Shown here in pieces: positions 45,619-58,128 of a DNA stretch of 64,000 nt. The first letter of the stretch is position 1. Every line of letters begins with the position of its first letter. A program made the position numbers and the translations under genes. The notes under the pieces were generated by a model. It was not told the DNA's origin. It ran no database searches and saw only the letters and a program-made list of their open reading frames with translations. Origin of the DNA: Apoderus coryli (Eukaryota > Arthropoda > Insecta > Coleoptera > Attelabidae); assembly GCA_911728435.2 (NCBI GenBank), contig OU452206.1:8276297-8340296 (forward strand), read 5' to 3'.

Positions 45619-48311
45619 CAGGGTGTCCTACGGTGGCAACCCATTAGATTATTTCAGAAACTACTTCGAATTGAATTTTGAAAATTTCAGGTTCTATATT
45701 GTCAAATATGCTCTACTCAAATAATATAATAGCAACGGCATAGCACTTCCGGTTATACCGGAAGTTGATAGCAACTTTGTTATTTTAAATGGAACACCCT
45801 ATATATTCTTACATTTTTGGATTCTAAATAAGATTTCAGACATTTTTCATGTATCATGTCCTATACCTAACGTCAGTCGTTTTTGACTTATATCAGGATT
45901 TATGTCAAAATTGACAGTTTAGAGCTCCATAAGAATTCCGTTTTTTCCTTGTAAATCAGTATTTAATAATTATTTTGCAGGTATTTTCTTATCAGGTGGG
46001 ATCTTCTTTTTCGAATTGCGAAGACATTTTCTGATTAGTTTATACAGGGTGGTCAAAAAATTATATTGAAAACGGTTCAAGAAAAACAGTTGAAAGTCAA
46101 TTTTTTCAAATGGAATGGGTATATTATTATTATTTTATTTTTCTTAGCATTAAAAAATAATGCAATTTTGTAATAGGTTATCATTTTCTAAAATGCATAG
46201 TGTTCGAAATATCGTCATTTTAAATTTTTCTGCAGCGCCTACCGTTGTCTCTCTGGAAGCTAGCTAATTAATTTAGTTAGCCATGAAATTATTGTCATTT
46301 TAACGTCAAACTAAACGTCAAATTACTAAAAATGAAAAATACTTATTGATATTATAAATTTATTATTAATTCATGGAGAAAGTGATTAATATCACCTGTA
46401 GAGTATTTAACGAGAGAAACCCCTATTTGGAAGAATTTTGAGAAATCATTTAGAGCAGGTTGGGAGGTATACAAATCAAGTATTACAACGAACTAAGACT
46501 AAAATTTAAAATAATACAGCAGAAATGAACAGAAGATTAAACTAAATACATTTTCAACTAAAAAAAGTTAATCAACTAACGATAACAAAACTAATTTAAT
46601 TCTTCGATATGACCCCCATTTAGTCTTTAACACTTATTTACCCGTTCAATAAATTCACTGGTGACAGCTCGTGCAATTTGGACTCCAGGTAAGGCTTCGA
46701 ATGAAGTTCGGATGAGTCCTACTAATTCTTCTTTTGAATTAATTGGGGTGGAATACACCTTTTGTTTAATTGCACCCCAAACATAAAAATCCAGCGGTGA
46801 TAGATCTGGAGATCTCACTGGCCAATCCCAAGGCCCTAAACGTCTGCGCCACAACATTTTGCAAAATATAAAGACAACCTTCCGTATTTAAATTATGCTC
46901 GTAAATAAAATATTCAACATGTGTGTCTTTCACCATACAAAAAACGTTCACACTAATTTTATTTTGAAAATTTCGTTCACGAATAGCGTGCGGATTCTCA
47001 GAAGCCCAAAAATGACTATTTTGTCTATTAACGATTCCATCTCTCGAAAATTTCGACTCATCTGTCCAAATCACTTTTTGCAGAAACCCAGGATCTTCTT
47101 GCGTTCGTATTAAAATGGTTTCGCAGAACCGTACACGTCGTTCGGCATCATCTGCTTCCAGAGCACAAAGATATTTGAATGTAAATTTATGTAAACCACT
47201 ACTTTTTAATATTTTTTGAAATTCCTAGATCTTGTTCAGCAGCACGCACTGATGATTCAGGATATGTATTAAAATATGCCAAAACATTTACCACAATATC
47301 CTCATTTGTAGTTACAAGTTTTTGTAGTACTCGATTTGCATGACACTGCCCCCACCGTATTTGATTTCTCAAAATTCTTCTTAATTTTTCTCTAGTCATT
47401 GTTGGCAAATGCGGGTTTCTCTCGTTAAATACTCTACAGGTTCTATTAATCACTTTGTTACATTCTCCATGGATTAATAATACATTTACAATATCAGTAT
47501 ATGAATAAATATTTTCCATTTTGTAATAGTTATTGTAAAATATAATGGTCACAAATATTGATAAATAACGACTGGTTGGATAGCAACAACTAATTTCATA
47601 TTTAGTTTGACGTTTATGCTAATTCAGAGAAATGTCATTATTTTCATGGCTAACTAAATTAATTAGCTAGCTTCCAGAGACACAACGGTAGGCGCTGCAG
47701 AAAAATTTAAAATGACGATATTTCGAAAACTATGCATTTTAGAAAATGATAACCTATTACAAAATTGCATTATTTTTTAATGCTAAGGAAGTTAAAATAA
47801 TAATAATATACCCATTCCATTTGAAAAAATTGACTTTCAACTGTTTTTCTTGAACCGTTTTCAATATAATTTTTTGAGCTCCCTGTATAAATTAATCAGA
47901 AAATGTCTTGTCAATTCGAAAAAAAAGATCCCACCTGATAAGAAAATATCTGCAAAATAATTATTAAATACTGATTTACACGGAAAAAACGTAATTCTTA
48001 TGGAGCTCTAAACTGTCAATTTTGACATAAATCTTGATATAAGTCAAAAACGACTGACGTTAGGTATAGGACATGATACATGAAATATGTCTGAAATCTT
48101 ATTTAGAATCCAAAAATGTAATAATATATAGAGTGTTCCATTTAAAATAACAAAGTTGCCATCAACTTCCGGTATAACCGGAAGTGCTACGCCGTTGCTA
48201 TTATATTATTTGAGTAGAGCATATTTGACAATATAGACACTGAAATTTTCAAAATTCAATTCGAAGTAGTTTCTGAAATAATCTAATGGGTTGCCACCGT
48301 AGGACACCCTG
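45619..48311. mobile_element. 2.7-kb Tc1/mariner-like element with giant inverted ends
   Basis: The ends CAGGGTGTCCTACGGTGGCA and its inverse ending CACCCTG are both flanked by TA (45,617-45,618 and 48,312-48,313), the target duplication of this superfamily. The inverted homology runs for at least 700 bp. A further matched block (46,376-46,440 against 47,405-47,470) lies inside the transposase 5' coding region. So the left end looks like an inverted copy of the right end together with the start of the gene. It lies just 3' of the vein stop codon, perhaps within or right after its 3' UTR. Confidence 0.88.
46627..47552 (-). pseudogene. Tc1/mariner-like transposase, frameshifted
   Basis: The N-terminal part (47,199-47,552) has a helix-turn-helix-like region with VRAAEQDLGISKN. 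A frameshift near 47,215 leads to the catalytic part: VIWTDESKFSRDGIVNRQNS (first Asp), NLNTEGCLYILQNVV, then another frame change near 46,850. The end is WPVRSPDLSPLDFYVWGAIK plus QKVYSTPINSKEELVGLIR and RVNKC (stop at 46,627-46,629). DDE-type signature blocks are present but not in one frame. The segment with the second catalytic Asp appears altered or lost at the junction near 46,860. Confidence 0.85.
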
Positions 48312-48665
48312 TATGTTAACGTCATTCTTTCTTACATATTAACATATAAAATATAGTATGAAAACAGTCTTAAAAAGATAATCAGATTGGTACTTACAAA
48401 TATACAAAGTTCACTTTTAGCATGTAGAAGTTTGGTACAGTTCGTAACAGTAATCAGTTTTAAAAAATTATTCTGTACTACTACTAATGGATATTTCTAG
48501 TGATTCTGTCGTTCCTTATAGGAATTTCATTTAAAAATATAGTATATAAATATATACATCATTTGGTAACATATTTTTGTATAGAGTTTTAAAAACTCTT
48601 GTCCTATGTATAATACAATAAATCGTCCATTATGTATTGATTTTTTGGTCTTTTCATCGATATCC

Positions 48666-51600
48666 CTAACAGTAATATTTTGTTGATAGACCTAATTTAC
48701 ACGAATAAATTGCTGTTTGGGGATACATACTCGGCTGATTGAAGGTTTTCATTTCGCACCGTTTACCATCGTAACCATTCGGACATCTAGAAAAATGAAA
48801 GACATCATTGGAATCTTTATTGCAACAGTTTCAAATAGTAAAGAAACTCTCAACTCAAAACAAAAGTCGGTAGTGTTAAAATTAAGTAAGGAATGTCATA
48901 CAACTATTATTGTCCGCATGTAGAAAATGTATTTTAACATGGTGTTTAGCCAACAAAACATAAGATATCCCATCATCAATACTTTTCGTGGAGTTACTAT
49001 CAAAATTTCAATTTACAACTTTAAAACTAAAGTACATTATTTTTCTAAAACTTACTCGCAATAACGTTCAAGTGGATACGTTTCCATAAAACATTGGCCG
49101 CCATTTAAACAAAAGCTTGTTAACAGCGGTTCATCACAGGGTTTTTCTGTAACAAAACTCTAGTATTAGTAAAAAAGTTATATATTTTGATTTATTTATA
49201 TTAGAAATATATATAAATTGAAAAACGAGTTTTACCACTTTACCAATACTCTTTTTTTTTCTGTCTTATTAGGAATATCTTGTGGAGATATAATAGTGTT
49301 TCGTGTACACTCTACATTCTGAGGAAGGAATTAAAACTCATTTGTATTCAATGCTTCTGTTCATATATTAATAAATAATAGGCGAATTCCTTTTATGTCA
49401 AAGTTATAAACAAAATATACTACTTATAGTTTTCAAGTTCAAATTGGCGCTAATCAGAATCAAAATGACATTAGTCAAAATCAAATTGACAACATGAATT
49501 TCAAATTGGCATTAATCAAAAGCAAATTGACAATAATTAAAACCATAATGGCACTAATCACTTTCAAATTGACAATAAACAAAATCAAATTGGCACTTGT
49601 AACATACAATTAGCGAAAACAATTTATTTAATGATACACAATAAATAACAATAATTAAATTATTGAAACCATTAACGAATTTTAAATAACAAATTTTCTT
49701 AAAAAATTATATCTTGCATATCCAATGCAGCAGGAATAAATTTGGTACAATTAGCTATCTTGTCAATATTGCCACGAACGATGTTCTCTAATTTCTGCAT
49801 TCGATATTCGGTTTCAGTCAGACGATCCCGGTCAGCACCAGCCAAGATGTTATTTAGCTCTTCAGCTATGTCTGCTTTTACTGCTGCCTTTAATACAGAA
49901 CATGCATGTTCAATGAGGCTATACGGACTTAGTCGTAAAAATGTGCGTGGTGAAATTCGTCCTCTGCAAAAACTTCTTCAATACTGGAGTGGCATGGAGC
50001 ATTATCAACGACTAACGCAACTCCAGTTTCGTAAATGTTTTACGTTTTCTTCTTAAGCACTGCCTCACAAATTCGTTTGCTTCCGGCTTCTTGAAAGAAC
50101 CCCTTCTAAGTTCGGAATAAATTAACCCCAAGTTCCAATGCATTCTATTATGTGACTGTTCGATCATCTGCAACCTGCAGATATACTTGTACAACGACTT
50201 CCTTTTTCTGAACGACCCTGCGTCCTTGATATGAGCAAATTAAAGTTCGTTTCGTCCATATACAGGGTGACATAGAAAAAAGTACATTGCATAGTGCCAC
50301 ACAGTAGAGGCCACTAAAATAAGATTAAAAGTTCCCATGAACACGGGTCCGCAAGGCCTTCGGTTAAAAGTTACGGGGTGTTGAATTTTAATTTTTTAGT
50401 TTTTTGAATATCTTGAGCCAGAGACGCAAGAAATGGATAAAATGTGGTATACAGGGGTTTTTTATCATGCTAAATTCAAATACGGTCTTAGTTTTGTGAT
50501 TACTGATAGAGGGCGCTACATACAGGGTTCCATCCCTATTGAATCGGTCGTAACTTTTTATACCTTTAACAATTATTACATTAGTTTGACAAGTGTCATT
50601 ATGACACATTATTTAATTTTTATTTATCATTGTTTTTGCAAAGGTTACTTTGGCGCTTTTTGAATAATTTGCGTGCATTGTCGGCTTTTAGATGCATTTG
50701 TACTGGAACCATTGCTTCTAGCGACTTGGACAAGGTATACCTTTCTTAAGTATAAAAGAAGGGATAACAATTTTTTTCAGTCGAAAATGACATACAGTGT
50801 ATAGCAAAAAAATTACGACCGATTCAATAGGGATGGAACCTTGTATGTAGCGTCCTCTATCAGTAATCACAAAACTAAGATCATATTTGAATTTAGCGTG
50901 ATAAAAAACCCCTGTATACCACATTTTATCCATTTCTTGCGTCTCTGGCAAAAGATATTCAAAAAAACCCAAAAAAAAAATTAAAATTCAACACCCCGTA
51001 TCTTTTAACCGAAGGCCTTGCGGACCCGTGTTCATGGGAACTTTTTTTCTGATTTTAGTGTCCTCTATTGTGTGGCAGTATGCAATGTACTTTTTTCTAT
51101 GTCACCCTGTATATAATAGGTATATTTTGTGACTGAATATCTAACAAGTTTTCAGCGTAATTTCGTCTACTTTGTTTTACTTCAAAACTATTTGCGTTTT
51201 CGGGTTCTCTACGCATGGCCTTCAAAGTAAACATAAGTCCATTCAGATGCCGTCGAATGCATTCCTTAGAAATGTTGATAACAAATACTTCCCGTATTTT
51301 TTCACTCCGTTTGTTTAAGAGTAATTTTAGCATTTTATTCGACTGAACGTTCAAGGAATTGACGGTGTTCGGAGGTTATTTTAACTCTACGTTTACCTCC
51401 GCGCTGCTTCTCCGATAGTTCTTGATAATTAACCCATAGATACGCAGTTCTTTTTGCCACACCCAGTACATTTGCAAGATTACGCCAGTCACCATTGGCA
51501 TTATATAATGCACAAATCTGCCCCTTCAAATTTGAAGCAACATCCTTTTTTTATATATGGCATCTTGCAATGTATTATAGGTAACAATTTTTAATTAACT

Positions 51601-54600
51601 TACACACACTTTGACACTGACCAGTAATAACCAATTAGATTGATGTATTTAACACCAAGTTAAAATTTACTAGTGCCATTATGGTTTTGATTATTGTCAA
51701 TTTGCTTTTGATTAAGGCCAATTTGAAATTCATGTTGTCAATTTGATTTTGACTAATGTCATTATGATTCTGTGTGCCAATTTGAAGTTGAAACGGTATA
51801 GATTCGCCTGAATTATAGCGTTTGTTTCACACACCTAAAATTATGTTTGTATTTAGCGCATATTTTTAATAGAGCAAACTGCCTTGCTTATCTATATGAT
51901 AAAGATAAGGATGTATATGAGTAGGTCGCCAACTGCCGATACACAGCTAACTTTCTATGCAAAAACTATAAATGGAAAAAGACTTGTTCATCCCTATTTT
52001 ACTTTTGTTAGAAAACTAAAAACTTACTAATAAAATATATTTCACTAGATGGTGGTGCGGGTGGTCGTCTCGTTGTTGTTGTTGGTTCCACTTGCCAACT
52101 CCGCACTTCAATGGTTTTCGTCACTTCAGTGCCGTCGACTCCGCGTGCCACACAGTCATAAGTGCCTGATAAGCTATTGGAATTGTTGTCTGCTCGCTTG
52201 ATGACCAGAGTGCTTTTTCGTCTGGAATATTTGAAAAATCAATCAATAAATTAGAAAATGTTATAAATTACACTTTTGAACAAACATGTTCTGCCACAAA
52301 TTTCGAGGATCTGGATTAAATCTGTGTTTTTATCATTTATAGTATCACGAACGGTAAGCACATTTACCGATCGAGGACTATTGTTGTCTGAGATCGGTAC
52401 TGGTTAACGTTCGTGAAGGTTATGCTATTTTTTGTACGACTAAAAATATATATATACTTGTATAGTTTATTATTTTTTAATAATAATAATTAATTATTCT
52501 CTAATTGATCAAAATTTACGTTGACTTGATGCGGTCGTTAAGCGTTGTCATGGAGGTGATTGTTATAGCACGTTGTTGTCCAATGGCGTATATTATTCAA
52601 AGTTAGTTTGTTAAAATCTTAATAAAAAACACTGTACCTTCAAGGTGAAATCGTAAGAATATCCGGGGAGGTAAAATATTTAGGGGTCATTCTAGACCCA
52701 AAGCTTACCTGGACCGCACATCTAAAAAGAACCAGAGCAAGAGCGGAGAGAACGCTTATGTTACTCAGACGTTCTCATGTAAAAACGTCACATCAGACCA
52801 AAATTTGAATTCGACATAAACTTCGAGGTGCATATTATGGTCCGAGAAGTTCTTAATCAAGACTGCATGCGGACACTGAGAGGGATAACCTGGTTTACAG
52901 ACGGGTCAAAAATCGAAAGTGGAAGTGGTGCAGGTATATATAGTGAGACAAGGAACTCGAATCTAAGATTCTTACTGGGGAACAACACATCCGTGTTTCG
53001 AGCCGAAGTGTTTGCAATTTTACAGTGTGCAAAACTAAACAGATAAGTTCACCTTAAGGGCTCTAAAAAGCCCCACTGTTACAACTAAACTGGTATGGGA
53101 ACAGGCAACAATAGGGTTAATCTAGTGTGCGTCCCGGTTCACTCGGGAATCGAAGTTAACGAGAGAGCTGATTGGCTGGCTAGACAAGGCTCTGAAACCT
53201 CATATACTGGCACGGAACTTGAGCTGGGCTTGTTTCAAAGAACGGCGAGGGAACTCCCTAAGTGCTGGGCCAAAAGCGAGCACCAGAGATATGGGGAACA
53301 TATTCCCAAGCAGGAGTATGGTAAGAAGTTCATACCTGGTACAGCAACAAAACGCATTGGAAAACTGCTATCATTAAGCAGGAGTCAGATGCGAGTAACT
53401 ATGGGACTCCTTACTGGGCATTGCGCTCTGAGAGACCACCTAAACAAGATGGGGCTGTATAACAGGGACCTGCAATGCAGATTGTGTAATGGGCCAGTTG
53501 AAACAGCTTACCATGTAATATGTGAGTGTGTAGCCTTACAACGAAGGCGACACTTTATTTTTGGGAATGCGCTGATTGCGCCAGCAGATATTGACACCCA
53601 ACACATAACTGAACTCCACAAGTTAGTGGAGGGTACAGGGTTGTTGGATTGGGTGGCATAAAATACGGAGACTTTACACAATAAGTCCATGAGGCTGCTG
53701 TGAAACCGGGGACTTGTCGAACGGACCCTTTCAAAAAAAAAGTATATTATTCAGATTCAGTTCGTGTATTAGCTTTTGACAGGAATGAGGTAGTTTTGTA
53801 AATGAAAGAACAGGTGAAGTTGAGTGAAAATATCTGTAGCTTAAAAAAAAGTCACTATTTTCGTATATTAAAATTTGTCTTACCTGTAGTCCTCTTTTTC
53901 GTTAAATAGGCTGCATATTCATAAACAAGTATATTACTTTTTTTTCTATACTTTAGGATTTTATTTAATTGAAAAAAGAAAAATGGTTACTTTCAAAAAG
54001 TCAACTATATCAATCCATATACAGATTTTTACCCACTGCTAAGCAGTGGCGTATACGCATTAGGGGTTAGATTAAGGGCTGATGATCCAAGAAATTCGCA
54101 AACATAACATTGAATCCAAAATAGAATAAATAACTAAATACACAATTGTCAAGACAAAAATAAATACAATATTCAAGCAATTAAACAATGATTACAATAA
54201 ACAATATTATGAATAAAATGCACTAAGTGAGTCATGATCATTACTGAGCGCAACCAATGATCAGAACACAGAAATACAGCTGTATAAAAATAAAACAATT
54301 ATTAGAACTAGCCAAACCTGTTAGCCCATAGATACAGTGTTAAAGAATGTTTAAAGGTACAGGTCTAACATCGAGAAAATTCATATTTTTGACTATCAAG
54401 GAATTGCAATCTTTGTAGGTTGGCCATAAGGGTGCCCTAGATTCGTAGTTAATATACGATTGTGAGATACATAAAAGAGTTTGGATATCTGGTGTGATTG
54501 CCTAAGACGTAAAAATGAATCTGATGAAGCAAGAGTGGGCAGTTCGAAGTACCATTTATCAATTTGAAAAGGAACACCTGCGATGCAAAAGTACGACGCC

Positions 54601-55904
54601 TTGAGAGCGACCAAAAGTCAAAACGGTCCAATAAGAGTTGGCGTGCGGTTGAAAATGACCGTCAATCCTAAATGCAAGAAATTTTAAAGGTTTTCTTTGA
54701 ACCCTCTCGATTTTATTTATGTACTATTGTACAATGGTGACTAGGCCAAGCATAGAGCGCAACATTGTAAAGAGTCAAGATATTTTTGTGGATTTGAATA
54801 TAAAACCCAGCATTCTCAGTGCATTCAAATTAATTTCTGAGATATGGTGACTAAAGTTTAAAAATCTGGACTGCAAGAGTTAAAAAAAGTGGAAAATGAA
54901 AAAATGTTGATCTTATATTTACAAAAATTTATTTGAAATTCGTATATAAATATTAATAGGTTGAGTTAAGTCTGAGGAACTGGACAGTATCAGATTCAGC
55001 TTCATTATATAACCAAATACTGGCATCATCAAAATATATGGTTGAAAATGAAATTTGTTTACCGCATAAATATTTCGGAAAATTTTTCATTTTAATTTAT
55101 AATCCGACAGCGTTGGATCAAGTTGCCATTTGTACCAATGTTAGTAAGACATCCCAAGTCAAGTATGTAGTTGTAGTTTAGTAGTTTTAGGTCCTGTACC
55201 TATCTATATAATATCTAATCTTCCTCTTCTTCTCCTTAATAACATTGTCAGATTGTGTTCTTACTGCAGAATATGTAGATTGAGAACCGTATGGGTGCAG
55301 AACGTTTAACTGATCTAATCCTGTTTCATTAGCGTCTACAAGTATCAACCAACGTTGAAAACGTTATTCATAAAATTGCACAAAACGTTTTCTAAGCTGC
55401 AGCTGTGCTTTTCAATCGTTCACCAGGATATACACTCACATAGTTCTTAAGAAGTAGGTACGTTATAATCTAATAAATGTAGGTCGTAGCATATGTGCGG
55501 CTTGCATTGAGGAAATTATGTCATTCTACCTAATTCAAGATCAATTATGATTTAAGTTATATACTTAAATGCGTTTTGATGTACTAACAGATTAGCTTCT
55601 CTGTTTAACCAGCATATAGTGGCAAAAATATCCAGTTAAAATTAAATTGAATTAATTTTGTTAAATATACATAATATTATACAAGCTATATCAAGATGAA
55701 CTTACTTTTTATAATTGATCCGCACGTGCTTGCCACCGTGGAGTTCGACGTTGTTCCTTCGCCACGTGATTTTAGGCACTGGTAAGCCTTTGGCTTTACA
55801 AACCAATTTTATTCGGTGGTTATTTTGACGGCGATGGTTAAGCGGCCTTTGCTGTTGTCGCTTCGACACATCCTCCAGCCGGACGATGTCTGTCCGTCTG
55901 GGTG
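48666..55904 (-). CDS. vn: Vein, neuregulin-like secreted EGFR ligand (5' part off window)
   Basis: Four 3' exons, in minus order: 55706-55904, 52028-52221, 49056-49146 and 48666-48786 (stop at 48,666-48,668). All have GT-AG sites and matching phases. An Ig domain is split over the first two: KLVCKAKGLPVPKITWRRNN, INYKKRKSTLVIKRAD and SGTYDCVARG hold the Cys-Trp-YxC core. A Thr/Pro-rich linker (EPTTTTRRPPAPP) follows. The last two exons encode one EGF domain with all six cysteines: CDEPLLTSFCLNGGQCF, then ERYCECPNGYDGKRC. No membrane segment follows, as expected for Vein, the secreted Ig+EGF ligand of the Drosophila EGF receptor. The signal peptide and N-terminal exons must lie beyond 55,904, probably outside the window. 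Introns contain nested transposons. Confidence 0.87.
49381..51808. mobile_element. Outer DNA transposon in vein intron, with repeat-rich TIRs
   Basis: The inverted ends (GGCGAAT at 49,381 and ATTCGCC near 51,802-51,808) lead into arms built of about eight degenerate 20-21-bp units (AAATTGACAATAATCAAAAC-like) at 49,441-49,600. Their inverse lies at 51,660-51,785. It carries a minus-strand transposase in pieces: a helix-turn-helix part (51,335-51,529; LANVLGVAKRTAYLWVNYQE), a second part (51,097-51,354; ECIRRHLNGLMFTLKAMRRE), and, beyond the nested insertion, MDETNFNLLISRTQGRS (about 50,207-50,257) and the rest down to about 49,745. DETNF-type catalytic blocks occur in Tc1-like DDE transposases. 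It is inactive. Confidence 0.8.
50263..51109. mobile_element. Nested 847-bp foldback element inserted into the outer transposase
   Basis: The ends CAGGGTGACAT and ATGTCACCCTG are flanked by TA on both sides (50,261-50,262 and 51,110-51,111). Arms of about 300 bp are near-perfect inverse copies (e.g. ACGGGTCCGCAAGGCCTTCG against CGAAGGCCTTGCGGACCCGT). It has no transposase. The host frame runs up to its right edge (QNIPII) and resumes at its left edge (MDETNF), so the insertion split a coding exon of the outer element. Confidence 0.9.
52600..53741 (+). mobile_element. 5'-truncated LINE with RNase H and C-terminal zinc knuckle
   Basis: A 12-bp target duplication (GTATATTATTCA at 52,588-52,599 and 53,742-53,753) flanks the insert, which ends in a short poly-A. 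It encodes the RT thumb (GEVKYLGVILDPKLTWTAHL), RNase H (FTDGSKIESGSGAGIYS, VCVPVHSGIEVNERADWLAR) and the C-terminal CRLCNGPVETAYHVICEC knuckle found in I/R1/jockey-type LINEs. A frame break near 53,045 separates the two ORFs. It sits in a vein intron, antisense to vein. The crisp duplication suggests a fairly young insertion. Confidence 0.9.
54380..55060 (-). mobile_element. LINE fragment, C-terminal part
   Basis: The minus strand encodes FKLINGTSNCPLLLHQIHFY preceded by SLSRRRTFASQVFL, a pattern usual in the C-terminal region of jockey/CR1-like LINEs. Further upstream, in another frame, DDASIWLYNEAESDTVQFL looks like the RT catalytic segment. Many frame breaks. It is antisense to none of the vein exons but lies in the same intron. 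CAGTGGCGTATACGC at 54,045-54,059 may be the end of a separate element. Confidence 0.6.
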
Positions 55905-56194
55905 CTGTAACACACAAATATCTGCATATAAATCACAGGGAAGACTAACATAAGCACGAATTTCAATTGTCAATAGTACCTACATAGGTAAGAGACATAA
56001 CAAATTATTTGTAGAAAGAAAAAAATCTGCATAGTTAAAACTGTTTATTATTTATTTATTGTAATCTATGACTTATTGATAAAAGAAAGAATTCTCCTTA
56101 CGAATTTGATTATTTTACTGGCTGACTTTGTTAAAGAAAAAACAACTAATCCGCAATCAAATTAAAGCTAACTTACTTATTAGTTTATTATTAT

Positions 56195-57376
56195 AGAAAG
56201 TGTTCTGGTCAGATGAAGCAACTTTTACTAGAGATGGCATAAATACAAACCATAATGAACATGTATGGTCTTTAAACAACCCTCGTGCTATTGGGCGAAA
56301 ATTTCAAGAATTTTAGTATCAATGTTTGGGGTGGCATGTTTAACAATCAATTATTGTCGTTGTTCATAATTAATGGCCATTTAATTTAACTCAAATCAAT
56401 ACAGTCATTTTCTACAAAACCGCCTACTCGAATTTATTGAGGATGTACCTCTGAATATTGTTCAAAACATGTGGTGTCAACATGACGGAGCCGCTACGCA
56501 ACGTGGTAGACAAGTAACAGAAGCTTTAAATCAACTGTTTGGAAACAATTGGATTGGTTTAAGACTTTGAAAAAAAGTGAGAGGAAGGACTATACTAGCC
56601 ACAAATGCTGATCGGAATGGATGTTGCATATGGCGGACCAGTATATCCTGTTTCGCAGTGGCGCAGGTCCATAAAATATTATTAATAAGCAATAACAAAT
56701 ATTTCTTGAATTCATTACTATTTTATACAAAATGTTTTCAATCTGATGGAAGTAGGGATAAAAGGGTAAATAATAAACAAAACTGAGAAAAAGAATAACT
56801 TATTTATAGACCTTTAAATAAAATGAATTTTGTGTATATATTTCTTATTTTTTTCGTCATTTACTTATTGCATTATTTTTACAAACATAATTTATTCTGG
56901 TGGTAAAATAACAATTGGAAATAGATTTTTGTAAATACCTATTATTTATCATGCAAAATCTAAAATGAATCGACACCCTTTAAATATAAAACATAACTGT
57001 CTGTTTTATTTACCTAGCAAATATTCCTAATTTTAACCTGTTCTACGCCAGTGACCAAGCCATCTTTTTGTAAATGTCATCGAAATAACATTTATTTCGA
57101 AATTTTAGGGATACATTACAAAACCTCTTGGTTAAAATTACGTACTAGTGAAAGTTAACTCCAGAATTTGTATTTTTACACCATGTTCATTATTGTCTTT
57201 GAATTAGATTATTATTCTCTTTAAATAGCACTATTTTAAGTAGAGGAGAGAGTTCATGAAGCTGCTAGGGAAATAAGAAACGATCTTCATATCCTTATTA
57301 GAATTACAAATTCATTAGTTGAAAGATGTAGAATGTGCATTACTGTCAATGGAGCGCAATTTAAACAGTTGTTATG
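56195..57376 (+). pseudogene. Tc1/mariner-like transposase relic, interrupted
   Basis: KVFWSDEATFTRDGINTNHN (from 56,197) carries the first catalytic Asp. Stops and frameshifts follow to about 56,650. After an AT-rich interruption of about 590 bp the C-terminal segment resumes at 57,239: VEERVHEAAREIRNDLHILI, SLVERCRMCITVNGAQFKQL, then a stop. The N-terminal DNA-binding region is missing. Fragments ending CACCCTGTAT at 57,837-57,846 and 57,947-57,956 could be its right ends. Confidence 0.78.
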
Positions 57377-58128
57377 AATTTTCTTATTTAAATTTCGATT
57401 TTAGTTTTTTTATTGTTAAATTTTTAATTGTACTGATAGGCCTTAAAATTTTGTTAAGTAATTTGTTATTATTAAATCGTTTTCCACGGCAAATTTGATT
57501 TTTCACTTTGTTCTCTGGTAAACGTTATTTTGATTTAAATCTACCATTAACTTGCAATTTATTGGTCTCCATAAAAATCGTAGCTTATAAGTTGCTCTTT
57601 TTAAAATAGTAATAATTTAAAATAATGAAGCTTGTCAAAGCTGTCTCTAATTAATTTATGTGTAAAATTTACCCAAATGCCCCCTATATCTACGCCAATT
57701 ATCTGTTCATGAAAATCAAAATAATGCGGAATTGTTTTAGGTTATCGGTCCTCAAAAGCATGTAAAATTCTGTCAAAATCGGTTAACTAGTTTTTGAGAA
57801 ATAAACAAAAAAGCTTATATGACCACTAAATTTGGACACCCTGTATCTCGATAACGAAGCATTTGCGGACATAGGTTCAATGGCAAAAAATGCTTGAATT
57901 GTTTTCAGGAATCTCCAGTTTTCGTTTGTTGAAACCATAATGAATCACCCTGTATAGTAAGGTTCTCGTAAATATTGAAATTAATCCTACGAGTATATCC
58001 TCTTCAAAATGTTTTAAAATATTTAGGTGATCAAATCATTGGTAGCAAGCTTTAAATAATAATCTGACAAGACAATTTCCTGATCTATGAAAGATGTCAA
58101 ATATGCATAAATAATATACTGTGAATAA

